A stretch of DNA of 64,000 nt, taken from assembly GCF_006007885.1 (NCBI RefSeq), contig NZ_VCRO01000001.1:744001-808000 (forward strand). The letters are read 5' to 3'. This DNA comes from Alteribacter natronophilus (lineage in GTDB: Bacteria > Bacillota > Bacilli > Bacillales > Salisediminibacteriaceae). Shown here one piece after another: positions 9,901 to 19,163 of this stretch (its first letter is position 1; each line of letters starts with the position of its first letter). The notes under the pieces were generated by a model. It saw only the letters and a program-made list of their open reading frames with translations. It searched no databases and had not been told where the DNA came from. The position numbers were made by a program, and so were the translations under genes.

Positions 9901-10476
9901 ATTAATAACGAGGATGATCGGTTTTTTTTCAATGGAGCACTGTTTAAGAAACTGAAGATTGGTTTCAGACTGCACGTGATTGTAATCCATGACGTATACA
10001 ATCAGATCGGTTGTATAAAGCTGCTCGACCGTCACTTTTTTATGATCATCGTCCGTGGAATCCACACCCGGTGTATCCAGTATCACACTATGCGAACCGA
10101 GAAAAGGGAGTGGTGCTGTCAGTGTCATCCCGGTTATTTCTGCACCGTCCATCCCCCATTCCCTTACCTTTGGCCAGGGAATTTCCCCATCCCATGCTTT
10201 TTCTCCACCGTCTTCACTGTAGACGGTAAGTCCTGGATCTCCATTACGGATTGAAATAATGTTGGCACTTGTCGGAATAGGACTTGTGGGAAGCACTTCT
10301 GCACCGGTAATTCTATTTAACAGTGTAGACTTGCCTGCGGAAAAATGTCCGCAGAAAGCCGCTTCAAACATACTTTTATTCTTCTTTTCATTAAGCTTCT
10401 GTTTCCGCTTCGTTTCTTCAGGTGTAAGCGGTACATCAGCTTTCAGTTCTGCGTTTGTATTTACTGCTGGATTCAT
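6904..10476 (-). CDS. dynA: Bacterial dynamin with two fused GTPase modules
   Basis: The 1190-residue protein has the size and layout of B. subtilis DynA (YpbR): two dynamin halves in one chain. The first half has the P-loop GHFSAGKST (residues 43-51), PTSPIPTSAN switch I, DTPGVDSTDD and NQIDKHN. The second has GAFSAGKSS (near residue 622), PVSPNPTTAT, DTPGVNSIHGRHT and NASD. Long helical stalk regions follow each GTPase. DynA tethers and fuses membranes and helps protect against membrane damage and phage. GGAGGGA precedes the ATG by about six bases. It is transcribed alone and divergently from the MtnX-like gene. Confidence 0.93.
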   Translation of the reverse strand: MNPAVNTNAELKADVPLTPEETKRKQKLNEKKNKSMFEAAFCGHFSAGKSTLLNRITGAEVLPTSPIPTSANIISIRNGDPGLTVYSEDGGEKAWDGEIPWPKVREWGMDGAEITGMTLTAPLPFLGSHSVILDTPGVDSTDDDHKKVTVEQLYTTDLIVYVMDYNHVQSETNLQFLKQCSIEKKPIILVINQIDKHNENELKIGEFRQSLNDVLTQWDISVLALYFTSMKDMDHPLNEYAAFEKSFKALVYNSESLLDTSALRLAKGFYQSVDQRLEEEKLEEIQGIRDELVERGFSFSMLEEKGTLEAEAERLKQPEKIMLEDFHDTFRRTFENITLFPYTATDLALKYIESVKPGFKTGILPSRRKKEAEQQKRLTALADEVSDRGKTLVLYKVKDYLKQLEQSSLTNRQEVQEALADIDLPDLEALFRSNVNTGHTDEQYVRTFTSQMNKAVMKDVITQAEHFIRLYAKGMEKENDRKKEAVQQKLQSLGELAFYEEKYRAVEEDTAGLRTSVYEILNSMPADAELDRGFNEAMKKPFPEDQQQNWAVELPGAGVIDTADDHEEEVMPEFDEKKASARLNGIESTLRQFENSPVLESERLQLLNRIERYRDQTFMISLFGAFSAGKSSFANALLGRNVLPVSPNPTTATVNLVRKSTAENAHETALVYFKTREELEEEIKAVSKEIGESVNLESLSSWKRPAKKAETSRIRTYSHYLQTIKTSLAEEKHEPGSVQKVALDDLQVYVAEEKTACLVAKAEIFFDCPLTEKGLILVDTPGVNSIHGRHTNVAFRQMRESDAIFYLTYYNHAFSRADEYFLQQMGKVNESFSRDKLYFVINASDLASGKAELNGVKKHVSSQLERNGIQSPRIHTLSSRNGLKWKQGKLENEHSFSRFEDTFYSRTVLELKKLSCSIIEDELRGYTNRVRESIRFMNAEKEEQKKEQLRIQSITARCAERIEQSSFTSLRVDVEEQLDQLLIYLKQRMTYVFNDYFSTSFNVTTITGSSRRQLFARFSEAVSEWLSFGEQFLRQELEATSIRLEQRIQRRVEKWMEEEKESIRRELPHLSAESSISVGGIDTAIHAELQLSPEEYKDEVKSQKDFFENGRVKKVKETITAEAAANAARVIDMNSPRFRKSLAHEIFTAEQNVKSIFLESLEREKVRLEKLFDPAAREFLESELKSLEKL

Positions 10477-10577
10477 CGCTGTTCCCTCCTGCCTTCATTT
10501 TCTACTATAACGGAACAGGCTGCTGTTGAGAAGGCTTTCATCTCCTTTCCCTGAACTCTGTCCTCAAAGTGCAAACA

Positions 10578-10586
10578 TGCTACAAT
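10578..10586 (+). promoter_or_regulatory. Possible extended -10 promoter element
   Basis: TGCTACAAT is an extended -10 motif 34 bases before the MtnX-like start codon. No convincing -35 box is seen, as is common for extended -10 promoters. Confidence 0.35.
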
Positions 10587-10619
10587 TAGGTAATACAGCG
10601 GTAATAGGGGGAAAAGAAA

Positions 10620-11273
10620 ATGAACACTAATTGGGCATTTGTATCAGACTTTGACGGAACAATTTCACTTCAGGATTTTTACTGGATGGTAATTGAGAAG
10701 TACTATCCAGAAGGAAGAGAGCTCTATCGCGACTGGAAAGCCGGCAGAATGAAGGATATTGATTTTCTTTCCACCGTATTTTCCTCCATTAATCAGGATG
10801 AACAGACAATTATAGATGATATTTATAATATGGAGATTGATAAATACGTGCCTGCCTTTATTCAGGAGGTACAGGCCTCCGGCGGTGACTTTTACATATT
10901 AAGTGCGGGTTCTGACTACTATATTCGTCACATGCTCGAAAAACATGGAATTAAAAACGTGGAAGTATATGCGAACAGAGGATTTTACGAAAAACGTAAC
11001 GTCCGCATGATTACGGATGATTCCGACTGGCATTATCACGAACGTTACGGGATTGACAAATCAAAAGTAGTAAGAAAACTGAAGGAGAAGTATGACAGGG
11101 TTTATTTTGCAGGGGACAGTGAGCCTGATTCCCACCCCGCCACCGAAGCTGATATCACATTTGCCAAAGACGTACTTCAGACAATCCTTTCAGAGAGGAA
11201 TGTCCCTTACATTCCTGCAGGCAGTTTCGAGGATATCCGGCATTATCTTCAGAATGAAGGGATGCTGAAATAA
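10620..11273 (+). CDS. MtnX-like HAD phosphatase
   Basis: The 217-residue protein begins with SDFDGTIS (HAD motif I with the nucleophile aspartate) and has the motif II region ILSAGSD and a C-terminal FAGDSEPD motif. It resembles MtnX, the methionine-salvage phosphatase acting on 2-hydroxy-3-keto-5-methylthiopentenyl-1-phosphate. No other mtn genes are nearby, so the true substrate may differ. GGGGGAAAAG precedes the ATG. It is a single-gene unit. Confidence 0.78.
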   Translation: MNTNWAFVSDFDGTISLQDFYWMVIEKYYPEGRELYRDWKAGRMKDIDFLSTVFSSINQDEQTIIDDIYNMEIDKYVPAFIQEVQASGGDFYILSAGSDYYIRHMLEKHGIKNVEVYANRGFYEKRNVRMITDDSDWHYHERYGIDKSKVVRKLKEKYDRVYFAGDSEPDSHPATEADITFAKDVLQTILSERNVPYIPAGSFEDIRHYLQNEGMLK

Positions 11274-11361
11274 ACCAGAACGTGTGCTGGCTATGCCGGC
11301 GCACAAAGCCTTCCATCTGTCAAATCAGCCCAGCATATGAATGCTCATGCACTGGAACAGT

Positions 11362-11399
11362 AAAAAGCCCTGTCAGACATTATGCCTGATAGGGCTTAC
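11362..11399 (-). terminator. Terminator overlapping the end of the EamA gene
   Basis: On the minus strand AAGCCCTATCAG..CAT pairs with ATG..CTGACAGGGCTT and is followed by five T. The ascending arm encodes the last residues KPYQA and the stop codon of the transporter, so the terminator starts inside the coding region. Confidence 0.75.
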
Positions 11400-12300
11400 C
11401 TGTTTTTTTACGCTGCCGGATTTTCATATCGGCGTAGCCTGTTCCCAGTATTACACCTGTAACAATCAATACAAAACCTGCAATCTGGGTTAACAGGATC
11501 GTTTCTCCAAGCAGAAAGAATGCTCCCACGAGTGCAAAAAACGGAACAAGGTTATTAAAGATTGCTGTCTGACCTGCTCCAATCCGGTGAATTGCTGCGT
11601 TGTACAGAATATGCCCGAGACCGGTAGCCAGCACTGCTGAAGAAAAGAACACCAGCCAAACAAGGCCTGAATGACCGGTAACTGCTTCAGACCCCGGATT
11701 TTCCAGCAGAAAGCTCAACCCGAGAAGCATGAGCGATCCAATAAGGAGCATAACCCCGGTCAGCTGCCTTGGTGAAACGGATCCGGAAATTTTCTTAATA
11801 AAAATAAAACTGACAGCCTGTGAAATCATGGAAAGAAACACCAGGAAATCACCTCTGGCCATATAGGCTGTGTCGCCGTTCTGGGTAACGACAACCGCCA
11901 CCCCTGCAAATCCTGCGGCAATACCGATCCCCCGCAGTTTTGTGAGACGATCGTTAAGAAACAGGATTGCAAGTAAGGCAGTTGTAACAGGAATCAGACC
12001 AAGTATAAGGGAAGCGTTCGATGCTGTTGTACCGGTCAGTCCTATTGCAAGCAGCGAATGGTGGCCAAGCTGGCCGAAAAGTGCGGCACAGGCGATCCAA
12101 CCCCATTCACTCAGCCTGAGTTTCCTGAGATCTTTCAGAAACCAGAGAACAATGAGAGCTGAGACGGCAGCGATCAGAATTCTCCCTCCCTGCATTGCAA
12201 CAGGCGGGAAATGATCTACCAGATACTTGACTGCTACAACATTAAAACCCCAGACAATCATAACGAGAAATAAAGTAATATATGTAGTTCCCCTCGACAA
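11380..12300 (-). CDS. EamA/DMT-family transporter
   Basis: The 306-residue protein has ten membrane segments in two EamA repeats, including VWGFNVVAVKYLV at the start and GAGQTAIFNNLVPFFALVGAFFLLGE in the second half. Members export metabolites or amino acids. The substrate is not evident. The TTG at 12300 was chosen because GAGGGA lies seven bases upstream. A GTG six codons earlier overlaps that site. Confidence 0.82.
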   Translation of the reverse strand: MSRGTTYITLFLVMIVWGFNVVAVKYLVDHFPPVAMQGGRILIAAVSALIVLWFLKDLRKLRLSEWGWIACAALFGQLGHHSLLAIGLTGTTASNASLILGLIPVTTALLAILFLNDRLTKLRGIGIAAGFAGVAVVVTQNGDTAYMARGDFLVFLSMISQAVSFIFIKKISGSVSPRQLTGVMLLIGSLMLLGLSFLLENPGSEAVTGHSGLVWLVFFSSAVLATGLGHILYNAAIHRIGAGQTAIFNNLVPFFALVGAFFLLGETILLTQIAGFVLIVTGVILGTGYADMKIRQRKKTGKPYQA

Positions 12301-12491
12301 GACAGTTCCCTCTTTCACTATGCGTATTCTTCATGCGGGATGAATAACATCTTTACATCATACACATAGACAGCTCCTCTGACAATCGGAAAGGGCTGCG
12401 CCCGGAAGTTTGTAAATTTATATAAATTGATGTGAATTCCTTGATTTTACAGGGAAAACATATGATAATGCCGTTACTGTTTTTATTAAGA

Positions 12492-12586
12492 CGTTTTCGG
12501 AAAGATTGTTGTTTTTTTCGCTGCAGGCGGACGCTATCCGCTCCATAATTAATCTGTTCAATAACAACAATCTATACGAACACAGC
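12492..12586 (+). repeat. Family B inverted-repeat element, copy B1 (short form)
   Basis: At 95 bases this is the shortest copy. It has the left end GTTTTCGGAAAGATTGTTGT, the conserved CTGCAGGCGGACGC, and the right end AACAACAATCTATACGAACA. The middle 100-170 bases found in other copies are missing, so it looks like an internal-deletion derivative. It fills the gap between the EamA gene and the acyltransferase gene. The remainder of that gap shows nothing else. Confidence 0.8.
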
Positions 12587-12633
12587 CTTTTGTTAAGATC
12601 TGAAGGACATTTACCTTTATGGGGTGGCTTTGT

Positions 12634-13755
12634 ATGGATAAGAAGAGGATGATTAATGAGATCTTTGCATTAAGAAGCATAGCCTGTCTGTGCATCGTAT
12701 TTCTGCATGCTATTGAAATAGCCCTTCGCTCCTCATACCTTCACGGTATGGGACCTTTTATCGTCACTCTTTTTGATTCCATCCAGGTTTTCCTTTACTT
12801 TGGCACACCTGTTTTCATCTTTATTTCGGAGCTGATTATTGCCTATTCCTACCGGAACCGGGATATACCTGACCACTTTCTCAGCAGACGGTTTAAATTC
12901 ATTTTTATTCCTTTTATTGTGATGGCTTTTTTCTATTCAATTCCCTACGCCGTATCACTTACTGACTGGGGAACCAAGTTTTTCCTCAATGTTGTTATTG
13001 GTGATTTTCACGGTTATTTTGTTCTTATTATTTTTCAGTTTTATCTTCTTCATCTCCTGCTGCACAATTATCTTCGGCAGGCTGATCCTAAAACAATGAT
13101 TCTGCTCAGTCTGGGCATTAACATCGCCTATCTGGCACTTTTTAACCTTACAGCGGCACCTTTTTCAAATACGTTCATGATTTATTTGTGGGAACGTTTT
13201 TACTGGATTCCGTTCTTCGGCTGGATATTCTACTTCACCCTCGGATACTACTGCGGGTACTATTATGAGGAATTTAAAGCGTGGGTTACCAGGCACCGTG
13301 TGCCGATTCTGATTGCACCGGTTGTCTCCACTGTGCTTCTTCTCTACTTTTACCACAACAATATGCTTCTGGTTCACAGTTCAAAACGGGTGGACATTCT
13401 TCTTCATACAACAGCCATTATCCTGGTCATTATGTATGCAGGAAGAAAGATGAAACACGTACCTCCGTTCCTTGTTTCGATCAGTAAGTATTCGTTTGGG
13501 ATCTATCTTATTCATGTTTTTTATCTGCACGCGATTGACACACTTGTGCGACTGACGGGACTCTCGCTGGGAGCAGGCTATATCTTTGCCCTGTTTATTG
13601 CCAGTGTTTATGCCTCTATTTATACAATAAAGCTCGCTAATAAATGGAAATACGGTGTTTATATTCTGGGGAAACTGGGTGCTGATGCGAAAGGAAAATC
13701 ATCTGAAGGTGTTTCCGGCTACTCATCTGAAAACAGGCTGAAACCGAAAACCTAG
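12634..13755 (+). CDS. Membrane acyltransferase (acyltransferase-3 family)
   Basis: The 373-residue protein has about ten membrane segments and starts with the family signature ALRSIACLCIVFLHAIE, with the conserved arginine and histidine. ISKYSFGIYLIHVFYLH marks the last segments. Such enzymes O-acylate cell-surface polymers such as teichoic acids, peptidoglycan or exopolysaccharide. GGGGTGG lies six bases before the ATG at 12634. The C-terminal tail of about 25 residues is polar. No partner glycan genes lie next to it. Confidence 0.82.
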   Translation: MDKKRMINEIFALRSIACLCIVFLHAIEIALRSSYLHGMGPFIVTLFDSIQVFLYFGTPVFIFISELIIAYSYRNRDIPDHFLSRRFKFIFIPFIVMAFFYSIPYAVSLTDWGTKFFLNVVIGDFHGYFVLIIFQFYLLHLLLHNYLRQADPKTMILLSLGINIAYLALFNLTAAPFSNTFMIYLWERFYWIPFFGWIFYFTLGYYCGYYYEEFKAWVTRHRVPILIAPVVSTVLLLYFYHNNMLLVHSSKRVDILLHTTAIILVIMYAGRKMKHVPPFLVSISKYSFGIYLIHVFYLHAIDTLVRLTGLSLGAGYIFALFIASVYASIYTIKLANKWKYGVYILGKLGADAKGKSSEGVSGYSSENRLKPKT

Positions 13756-13768
13756 TATAATAACCGAA

Positions 13769-13800
13769 AAACCGGAAGGCTGAGTCAGCCTTCCGGTTTA
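13769..13800. terminator. Bidirectional terminator between convergent genes
   Basis: AACCGGAAGGCTGA pairs with TCAGCCTTCCGGTT, with T runs on both strands. It lies between the acyltransferase gene and the convergent serine hydrolase gene. Confidence 0.88.
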
Positions 13801-13824
13801 ATTATGCAATTCAGGCATCGCAGC

Positions 13825-14898
13825 CTACTCAATTTTTGCATCAAGAATCAATTCAAGCAGGTGAAGCCTCTGTGACTGGGTTACCCCTCTTGGGAAAAGC
13901 CGGAACAGGAGACGGTTTGAATTTACACGGTGGACAAATACGAGATCCTTTTCCGGGACGATGTCGATTGACTGACCGTGTCTTCCAACAGCGGAATAGA
14001 GGCCGAGGCTTTTCCACGGCTCCTCCTCTGCCACCCACCACATATACCCGTAATCATATATACTGTTTCCCGGAACGCTCGCCTGCACTGAAGTGCTTTT
14101 TTCAATCCACTCAGGTGAGATCAGCTGACTGCCGTTCCATTCTCCGTTCTGAAGGTAGAGCTGACCTATTCTGGCCATATCCCTTGCAGACATTCGAAAC
14201 AGATAGGACGGATGAAGAGATCTGCTTGGCTCTTCTTTATATTCTGTATGGGACATTGAGAAATCCTCCATCTCAAGAGGTTCTGCCAGTTTTGTTTCGA
14301 AGTCCTCGAACAGGTCGCTCCCTGACGTGTTATTGTAAATGGTCCCGAGGACATTGAAATCCCAGTTATTGTAATAAAAATACGTACCCGGTTCGTGGCT
14401 CTCGCGATTCGGACGCTGCCTCCGCATATTCCACGATTCTTCCCCTGCCCGGAGATAAACGCCGGACTGTGAAGTCAGCAGATGCCTGACTTCAGCCTGT
14501 GCCTCCGTTGAAGTTAATGGGGGAAAGTCAATAATGCCGAGGCTGGATAAAGTATCATCAAGATCGAGAGAACCATTTTCAACGTATTCCCCGTACATGC
14601 CGCTCAGTATACTCTTGCGGATTGAATGGGCATTTGTTGTGCCGGCGGTGTCTCCCCAGCTGAAAAGAACTTTACCTTTATAAATTGCGATCCCGGCAGT
14701 TGAATTGAGTGAGTTGAAATATGTCCTGGCCTCCCGCAGCTTATCCTCATCCCAGCCGGCCTCTTCCGGGGATTCGTGTTCCTCCCACGTTGTAGGCGGC
14801 TGAAATACAGTAGTACCGGTCAGATTAATCCACAAAATAATTGGCATAAAAATGATAACTCCAAACAGGATCGTCATCCTAATTGTTCGTCGAAGCAT
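13825..14898 (-). CDS. Membrane-anchored serine hydrolase (class C beta-lactamase fold)
   Basis: The 357-residue protein has one N-terminal membrane segment and an extracytoplasmic beta-lactamase-related domain. The SxxK motif is SIRK (Ser92, Lys95), the second motif is YYNNWDF, and GRHGQ near residue 310 replaces KTG. Such proteins are usually esterases or D-amino peptidases rather than true beta-lactamases. The ATG at 14898 has AGGTGA five bases upstream, which a GTG three codons earlier lacks. Confidence 0.8.
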   Translation of the reverse strand: MLRRTIRMTILFGVIIFMPIILWINLTGTTVFQPPTTWEEHESPEEAGWDEDKLREARTYFNSLNSTAGIAIYKGKVLFSWGDTAGTTNAHSIRKSILSGMYGEYVENGSLDLDDTLSSLGIIDFPPLTSTEAQAEVRHLLTSQSGVYLRAGEESWNMRRQRPNRESHEPGTYFYYNNWDFNVLGTIYNNTSGSDLFEDFETKLAEPLEMEDFSMSHTEYKEEPSRSLHPSYLFRMSARDMARIGQLYLQNGEWNGSQLISPEWIEKSTSVQASVPGNSIYDYGYMWWVAEEEPWKSLGLYSAVGRHGQSIDIVPEKDLVFVHRVNSNRLLFRLFPRGVTQSQRLHLLELILDAKIE

Positions 14899-14985
14899 CT
14901 CGTTCACCTACAGCCTGTGCAACTTCTGTGATAAGTATCATTGTACGTGGTGCACAGGCTGTTGGCAAACAGCAGTCATTCACCC

Positions 14986-16470
14986 TTAAATGTCCGATGT
15001 TTTAACGGAATCAAATTCCTGCTGAATTTCATCGGAAGGCGGTGCACCCATTAGACTTACAACTGTAATGGCGATTAAGCCTGCAGCAAATCCCGGTACA
15101 ATTTCATACATATCCCAGACTCCGCCTGTTAGCCCGACTATATCCAGGTTTGTCCAGATGATGACCATGAGCCCTCCGGTGATAATTCCGGCGGCTGCCC
15201 CGTTTCGCGTCATCCGTTTCCAGAACAGCGACATGATGATCACCGGCCCGAACGCAGCACCGAATCCACCCCAGGCATACGCTACAAGATCGAGTACAGT
15301 ACTGTCAGGATTGTAGGCGAGAGCTATGGCAATAAACGCTATAACGACTACTCCGAGACGACCGACCAGGACCAGCTCTTTCTGTGAAGCATCTTTTCTG
15401 AAAATGGCTTTGTAGAAATCTTCAGTAAGCGCGCTGGAAGAAACGAGAAGCTGGGAGTCAATTGTACTCATAATGGCCGAAAGGATGGCAGCAAGCAGAA
15501 ATCCTGCTACAACCGGGTGAAACAGTACCTGTGTGAAAGCAATAAATACGGTTTCAGGATCGTTTAAAGGACTGGCTGTGAAACTTTCAAAATACGCAAT
15601 CCCCACGAGACCCACAAACATGGCACCAGTGAGTGAAATGACAAGCCACGTCATCCCAACCAGCCTCGCCTTTGGAATCTCTCTTGACGATTTAACGGCC
15701 ATGAACCTGGTGATGATGTGCGGCTGGCCAAAGTAGCCAAGGCCCCATGCAAGAAGGGAAATAAGCCCTACAGCTGTCATTCCCGAAAATCCATCCAGAT
15801 AGGCCGGATCAATATTTCCTACATGACTCATTGTCTCGCTCCATCCACCCATTTCGGAGACGGCCACAAACGGAACGATAATAATAGCAAGAAACATAAG
15901 GATTCCCTGGAAAAAATCTGTCCAGCTTACTGCCAGAAACCCGCCAAGGAAGGTGTATGAAATAATAACGGCTGCCCCAATCCATAATGCAGCGGTGTAA
16001 TCCAGGTTAAATGAATTTTCAAATAGTACAGCGCCACCCACGAGTCCGGCAGACGTATAAAACGCAAAAAACAGCAGAATAAAAACGGCTGAAATAACCC
16101 TCAGTATTTTTGAACGGTCGTGAAACCGGTTTTCAAAATAATCCGGCAGTGTGATGGAGTCTCCGGCAATTTCAGTGTAGATTCTCAGCCGTTTCGCAAT
16201 AAACTGCCAATTTATGTACGCTCCGATGGCAAGGCCGACACCAATCCACATCTCGCCCATTCCACTTACATAGAGAGCGCCGGGAAGTCCGAGAAGCAGC
16301 CAGCCGCTTAAATCAGAAGCCCCTGCACTCAAGGCTGCCACACCGCCTCCGAGGCGCCTTCCACCGAGTACATAATCGGACAGGTTGTTTGTCATCCGGT
16401 AAGCGAAAAGACCGATGGCCAGAAGACCGATCAGGTAGACGATAAATGTTATTAAAGTAGCTGTATTCAC
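14986..16470 (-). CDS. putP: Sodium/proline symporter
   Basis: The 494-residue sodium:solute symporter matches PutP in length and in motifs such as LSAGASDLSGWLLLGLPGALY in the second membrane segment and AILSAIMSTIDSQLLVSSSALTEDFY. It imports proline with sodium, as nutrient or osmoprotectant. The GTG start is preceded by AAGGAGAG. That site lies inside the end of a 35-residue membrane-peptide gene whose stop is four bases upstream, so the two are probably translationally coupled. Confidence 0.9.
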   Translation of the reverse strand: MNTATLITFIVYLIGLLAIGLFAYRMTNNLSDYVLGGRRLGGGVAALSAGASDLSGWLLLGLPGALYVSGMGEMWIGVGLAIGAYINWQFIAKRLRIYTEIAGDSITLPDYFENRFHDRSKILRVISAVFILLFFAFYTSAGLVGGAVLFENSFNLDYTAALWIGAAVIISYTFLGGFLAVSWTDFFQGILMFLAIIIVPFVAVSEMGGWSETMSHVGNIDPAYLDGFSGMTAVGLISLLAWGLGYFGQPHIITRFMAVKSSREIPKARLVGMTWLVISLTGAMFVGLVGIAYFESFTASPLNDPETVFIAFTQVLFHPVVAGFLLAAILSAIMSTIDSQLLVSSSALTEDFYKAIFRKDASQKELVLVGRLGVVVIAFIAIALAYNPDSTVLDLVAYAWGGFGAAFGPVIIMSLFWKRMTRNGAAAGIITGGLMVIIWTNLDIVGLTGGVWDMYEIVPGFAAGLIAITVVSLMGAPPSDEIQQEFDSVKTSDI

Positions 16471-16474
16471 GGAA

Positions 16475-16582
16475 TTACTCTCTCCTTTCGGTAAAATAAG
16501 TGATAACTGACAGAATAATTAGTGTGATCATTGGCACGAACAGCCAGAAAACTGTTGGCCCGGTAAGTCCGTACTCCTCCAC
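16475..16582 (-). CDS. Small membrane peptide, putative PutP accessory subunit
   Basis: A GTG-started frame of 35 codons has AGGAGG seven bases upstream. The product begins MEEYGLTGPTVFWLF, has one hydrophobic helix from about residue 8 to 29, and ends YFTERRE. It sits directly before putP, with four bases between stop and start. Its size, single helix and position match the small accessory subunits known for several sodium symporters, for example the MetPS system. The role is inferred. Confidence 0.7.
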   Translation of the reverse strand: MEEYGLTGPTVFWLFVPMITLIILSVITYFTERRE

Positions 16583-16746
16583 ATTTCCACCTCCTCTGTA
16601 AGTGCTTTCATATACATACCCTATCTTAACATATGGAGAACATCAGGTGGCTTTACGTCTGAAAATTCAATCAATCATCCATTACTGGACTTTTTACCCC
16701 TGTGCCAAAGCTTATTGCACGATTTGTGTAACCACCCATAGAAGTG

Positions 16747-16755
16747 TGGTACAAT
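16747..16755 (+). promoter_or_regulatory. Probable extended -10 promoter of typA
   Basis: TGGTACAAT is an extended -10 motif 43 bases before the typA start. A weak TTGTGT lies 20 bases farther upstream. Confidence 0.4.
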
Positions 16756-16797
16756 AGGACAGTTGGTGAAATTGTACGAGAGAGTGAGTGATAAATA

Positions 16798-18636
16798 ATG
16801 GAAATTAGAAACGACCTGCGTAACATTGCGATCATTGCCCACGTTGATCACGGAAAAACGACACTGGTGGACCAGCTGCTCAAACAGTCAGGTACATTCC
16901 GTGAAAACGAAAACGTTGACGAACGCGCGATGGATAATAACGATATCGAACGCGAACGCGGTATTACAATTCTCGCAAAGAATACTGCTGTAAAATATAA
17001 CGATAAGCGAATTAACATTATGGATACACCCGGCCACGCTGATTTCGGCGGTGAAGTTGAACGGATTCTTAAAATGGTGGACGGCGTTCTTCTCGTAGTC
17101 GATGCCTATGAAGGATGTATGCCCCAGACACGGTTTGTACTGAAAAAAGCTCTTGAACAGAAGCTGACTCCCGTTGTTGTTCTTAATAAGATTGACCGTG
17201 AAGCTGCCCGCCCTGCAGAAGTCGTAGATGAAGTCCTTGATCTGTTTATCGAACTAGGTGCAGACGAGAATCAGCTCGACTTCCCTGTTGTCTATGCTTC
17301 TGCCATTATGGGAACAGCCAGTGAGGACCCTGAAAAGCAGGATGATGATATGACCTGCCTTTTTGAATCAATAATAGAAAATGTTCCTGCACCAAAAGAT
17401 AACAGCGAAGAACCATTCCAGTTTCAGGTCACAATGCTCGATTACAACGACTATCTTGGTCGAATTGGTGTGGGAAGAGTCTTCCGGGGCACCATTCGTA
17501 CCGGTGACCAGGCTTCTCTCATTGCTGCCGATGGATCGATTAAGAAATTCCGTATTTCAAAACTGTTTGGTTTCATGGGCCTGAAGCGGCTTGAAATCGA
17601 AGAGGCTAAAGCCGGTGACCTGATTGCGATTGCAGGAATTGAGGATATTATGGTCGGTGACACGATCTGCCCTGTTGAGCATCAGGAAGCAATGGAACCT
17701 GTCAGAATTGACGAGCCTACTCTTCAAATGACTTTCCTTGTAAATAACAGCCCGTTTGCCGGCCGGGAAGGTGACTATGTTACAAGCAGGAAGCTTGAGG
17801 AGCGCCTCAAGACACAGCTCGAAACAGATGTGAGTCTAAGGGTCGAGAATACAAGCTCTCCTGATGTATGGACGGTATCCGGCCGGGGTGAACTGCACCT
17901 TTCCATCCTGATTGAAAATATGAGACGTGAAGGATATGAGCTTCAGGTATCAAAACCGGAAGTAATTGTAAAAGAAATCGACGGTGTATTAAGTGAGCCT
18001 GTTGAGCGTGCCCAGGTTGATGTCCCTGAGGATTATACCGGCGCTGTTATGGAATCACTTGGTGAGCGTAAAGGCGAAATGATTGATATGGTCAACAAAG
18101 GAGACGGCCAGGTCAGGATGGATTTCGTCGTCCCGTCCCGCGGACTAATCGGCTACACTACTGAATTTATGGCACAGACAAAAGGATATGGGATCCTGAA
18201 CCATTCCTTTGACGGTTACCGGCCGGTCGCAGAAGGCCAGGTTGGCGGACGCCGCCAGGGTGTTCTTGTTTCCATGGAAACCGGAAAATCAACTTCCTAC
18301 GGTATGCTTGCTCTCGAAGACCGCGGCACCCTGTTCGTTGAACCGGGCACTGAGATTTACGAAGGAATGATTGTCGGCGAACACAACCGTGATAATGACC
18401 TGAGCGTCAATATTACCAAAGTGAAGCAGCAGAACAACATCCGCTCTGCTACAAAGGAAAGCACAGTAACAATGAAGCGTCCAAAACTTCTTACTCTTGA
18501 AGAAGCACTTGAGTTTCTGAACGAAGACGAATATTGTGAAGTAACTCCGGAATCAATCCGTCTGCGTAAGAAGATTTTAAACAAAGCCATGCGTGAACGT
18601 GAGGAAAAACGCAAAAAGCTCGCATCTAAAGTTTAA
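16798..18636 (+). CDS. typA: Translational GTPase TypA/BipA
   Basis: The 612-residue protein is full length. The GTPase motifs are [28 protein letters not shown] and NKIDR, followed by EF-Tu domain II, EF-G-like domains III and V, and the BipA-specific C-terminus ([18 protein letters not shown]). It binds ribosomes and helps 50S assembly and growth under cold and other stresses. GAGAGTGAGTG precedes the ATG. It is a single transcription unit with a strong terminator. The codon use is that of a well-expressed gene. Confidence 0.97.
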   Translation: MEIRNDLRNIAIIAHVDHGKTTLVDQLLKQSGTFRENENVDERAMDNNDIERERGITILAKNTAVKYNDKRINIMDTPGHADFGGEVERILKMVDGVLLVVDAYEGCMPQTRFVLKKALEQKLTPVVVLNKIDREAARPAEVVDEVLDLFIELGADENQLDFPVVYASAIMGTASEDPEKQDDDMTCLFESIIENVPAPKDNSEEPFQFQVTMLDYNDYLGRIGVGRVFRGTIRTGDQASLIAADGSIKKFRISKLFGFMGLKRLEIEEAKAGDLIAIAGIEDIMVGDTICPVEHQEAMEPVRIDEPTLQMTFLVNNSPFAGREGDYVTSRKLEERLKTQLETDVSLRVENTSSPDVWTVSGRGELHLSILIENMRREGYELQVSKPEVIVKEIDGVLSEPVERAQVDVPEDYTGAVMESLGERKGEMIDMVNKGDGQVRMDFVVPSRGLIGYTTEFMAQTKGYGILNHSFDGYRPVAEGQVGGRRQGVLVSMETGKSTSYGMLALEDRGTLFVEPGTEIYEGMIVGEHNRDNDLSVNITKVKQQNNIRSATKESTVTMKRPKLLTLEEALEFLNEDEYCEVTPESIRLRKKILNKAMREREEKRKKLASKV

Positions 18637-18676
18637 ATCAGGACAAATGCTGAAATAAATCAGTCTCCTGTAAGTG

Positions 18677-18719
18677 AAAGAGGCCCGAGTTATCGCAATA
18701 CGATAACTCGGGCCTCTTT
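18677..18719. terminator. Strong terminator after typA
   Basis: AGAGGCCCGAGTTATCG pairs perfectly with CGATAACTCGGGCCTCT around a five-base loop. T-rich flanks on both sides would let it stop transcripts from both directions. Confidence 0.88.
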
Positions 18720-18782
18720 GCTGTTTAAATCTCAGTGACTGAAGGCCCCTCTCCCGGCGCGGGGTTCTGTTCCAGCCGACTT

Positions 18783-19082
18783 TTAGTCTTCACGTATTTT
18801 TTCAAGATCATCAAAACGCTGTTCATTTCTGTACCAGGCAGATCTCGCTGCACTCCACCCATATACAGGAGCTATTACTGCAAAAAACATACCATATGAA
18901 AGAACATCTCCTGATGTGAAGTACTCAACTGTTATACTGCCGTGTTCAATAAAACCGGCAAATACAGTAAGTACAGCAAAAAACAGTGCAGCCTGAATGG
19001 CTCCTGTCCGCCACATATACCGCTTCTTTCCTTTGTAGCGGGTTATATACCATTTACGATAGAACTGATCATCACTCGTCAT
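18783..19082 (-). CDS. Small two-helix membrane protein, unknown function
   Basis: The 99-residue protein has a basic N-terminus (FYRKWYITRYKGKKRYMWR), two hydrophobic segments (about residues 27-45 and 60-78) and a charged tail. I do not recognise the family. The ribosome site is weak (AAAGG about 13 bases upstream), so the start is uncertain. It lies between the typA terminator and the cold-shock gene on its own strand. Confidence 0.6.
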   Translation of the reverse strand: MTSDDQFYRKWYITRYKGKKRYMWRTGAIQAALFFAVLTVFAGFIEHGSITVEYFTSGDVLSYGMFFAVIAPVYGWSAARSAWYRNEQRFDDLEKIRED

Positions 19083-19163
19083 TATTTAACACCAGCCTTT
19101 GAAGATACCGAGTTATTAAAGAATCGTTGTTATGTAAGACAGTGTTTCAGGAAATCCGGTAAT

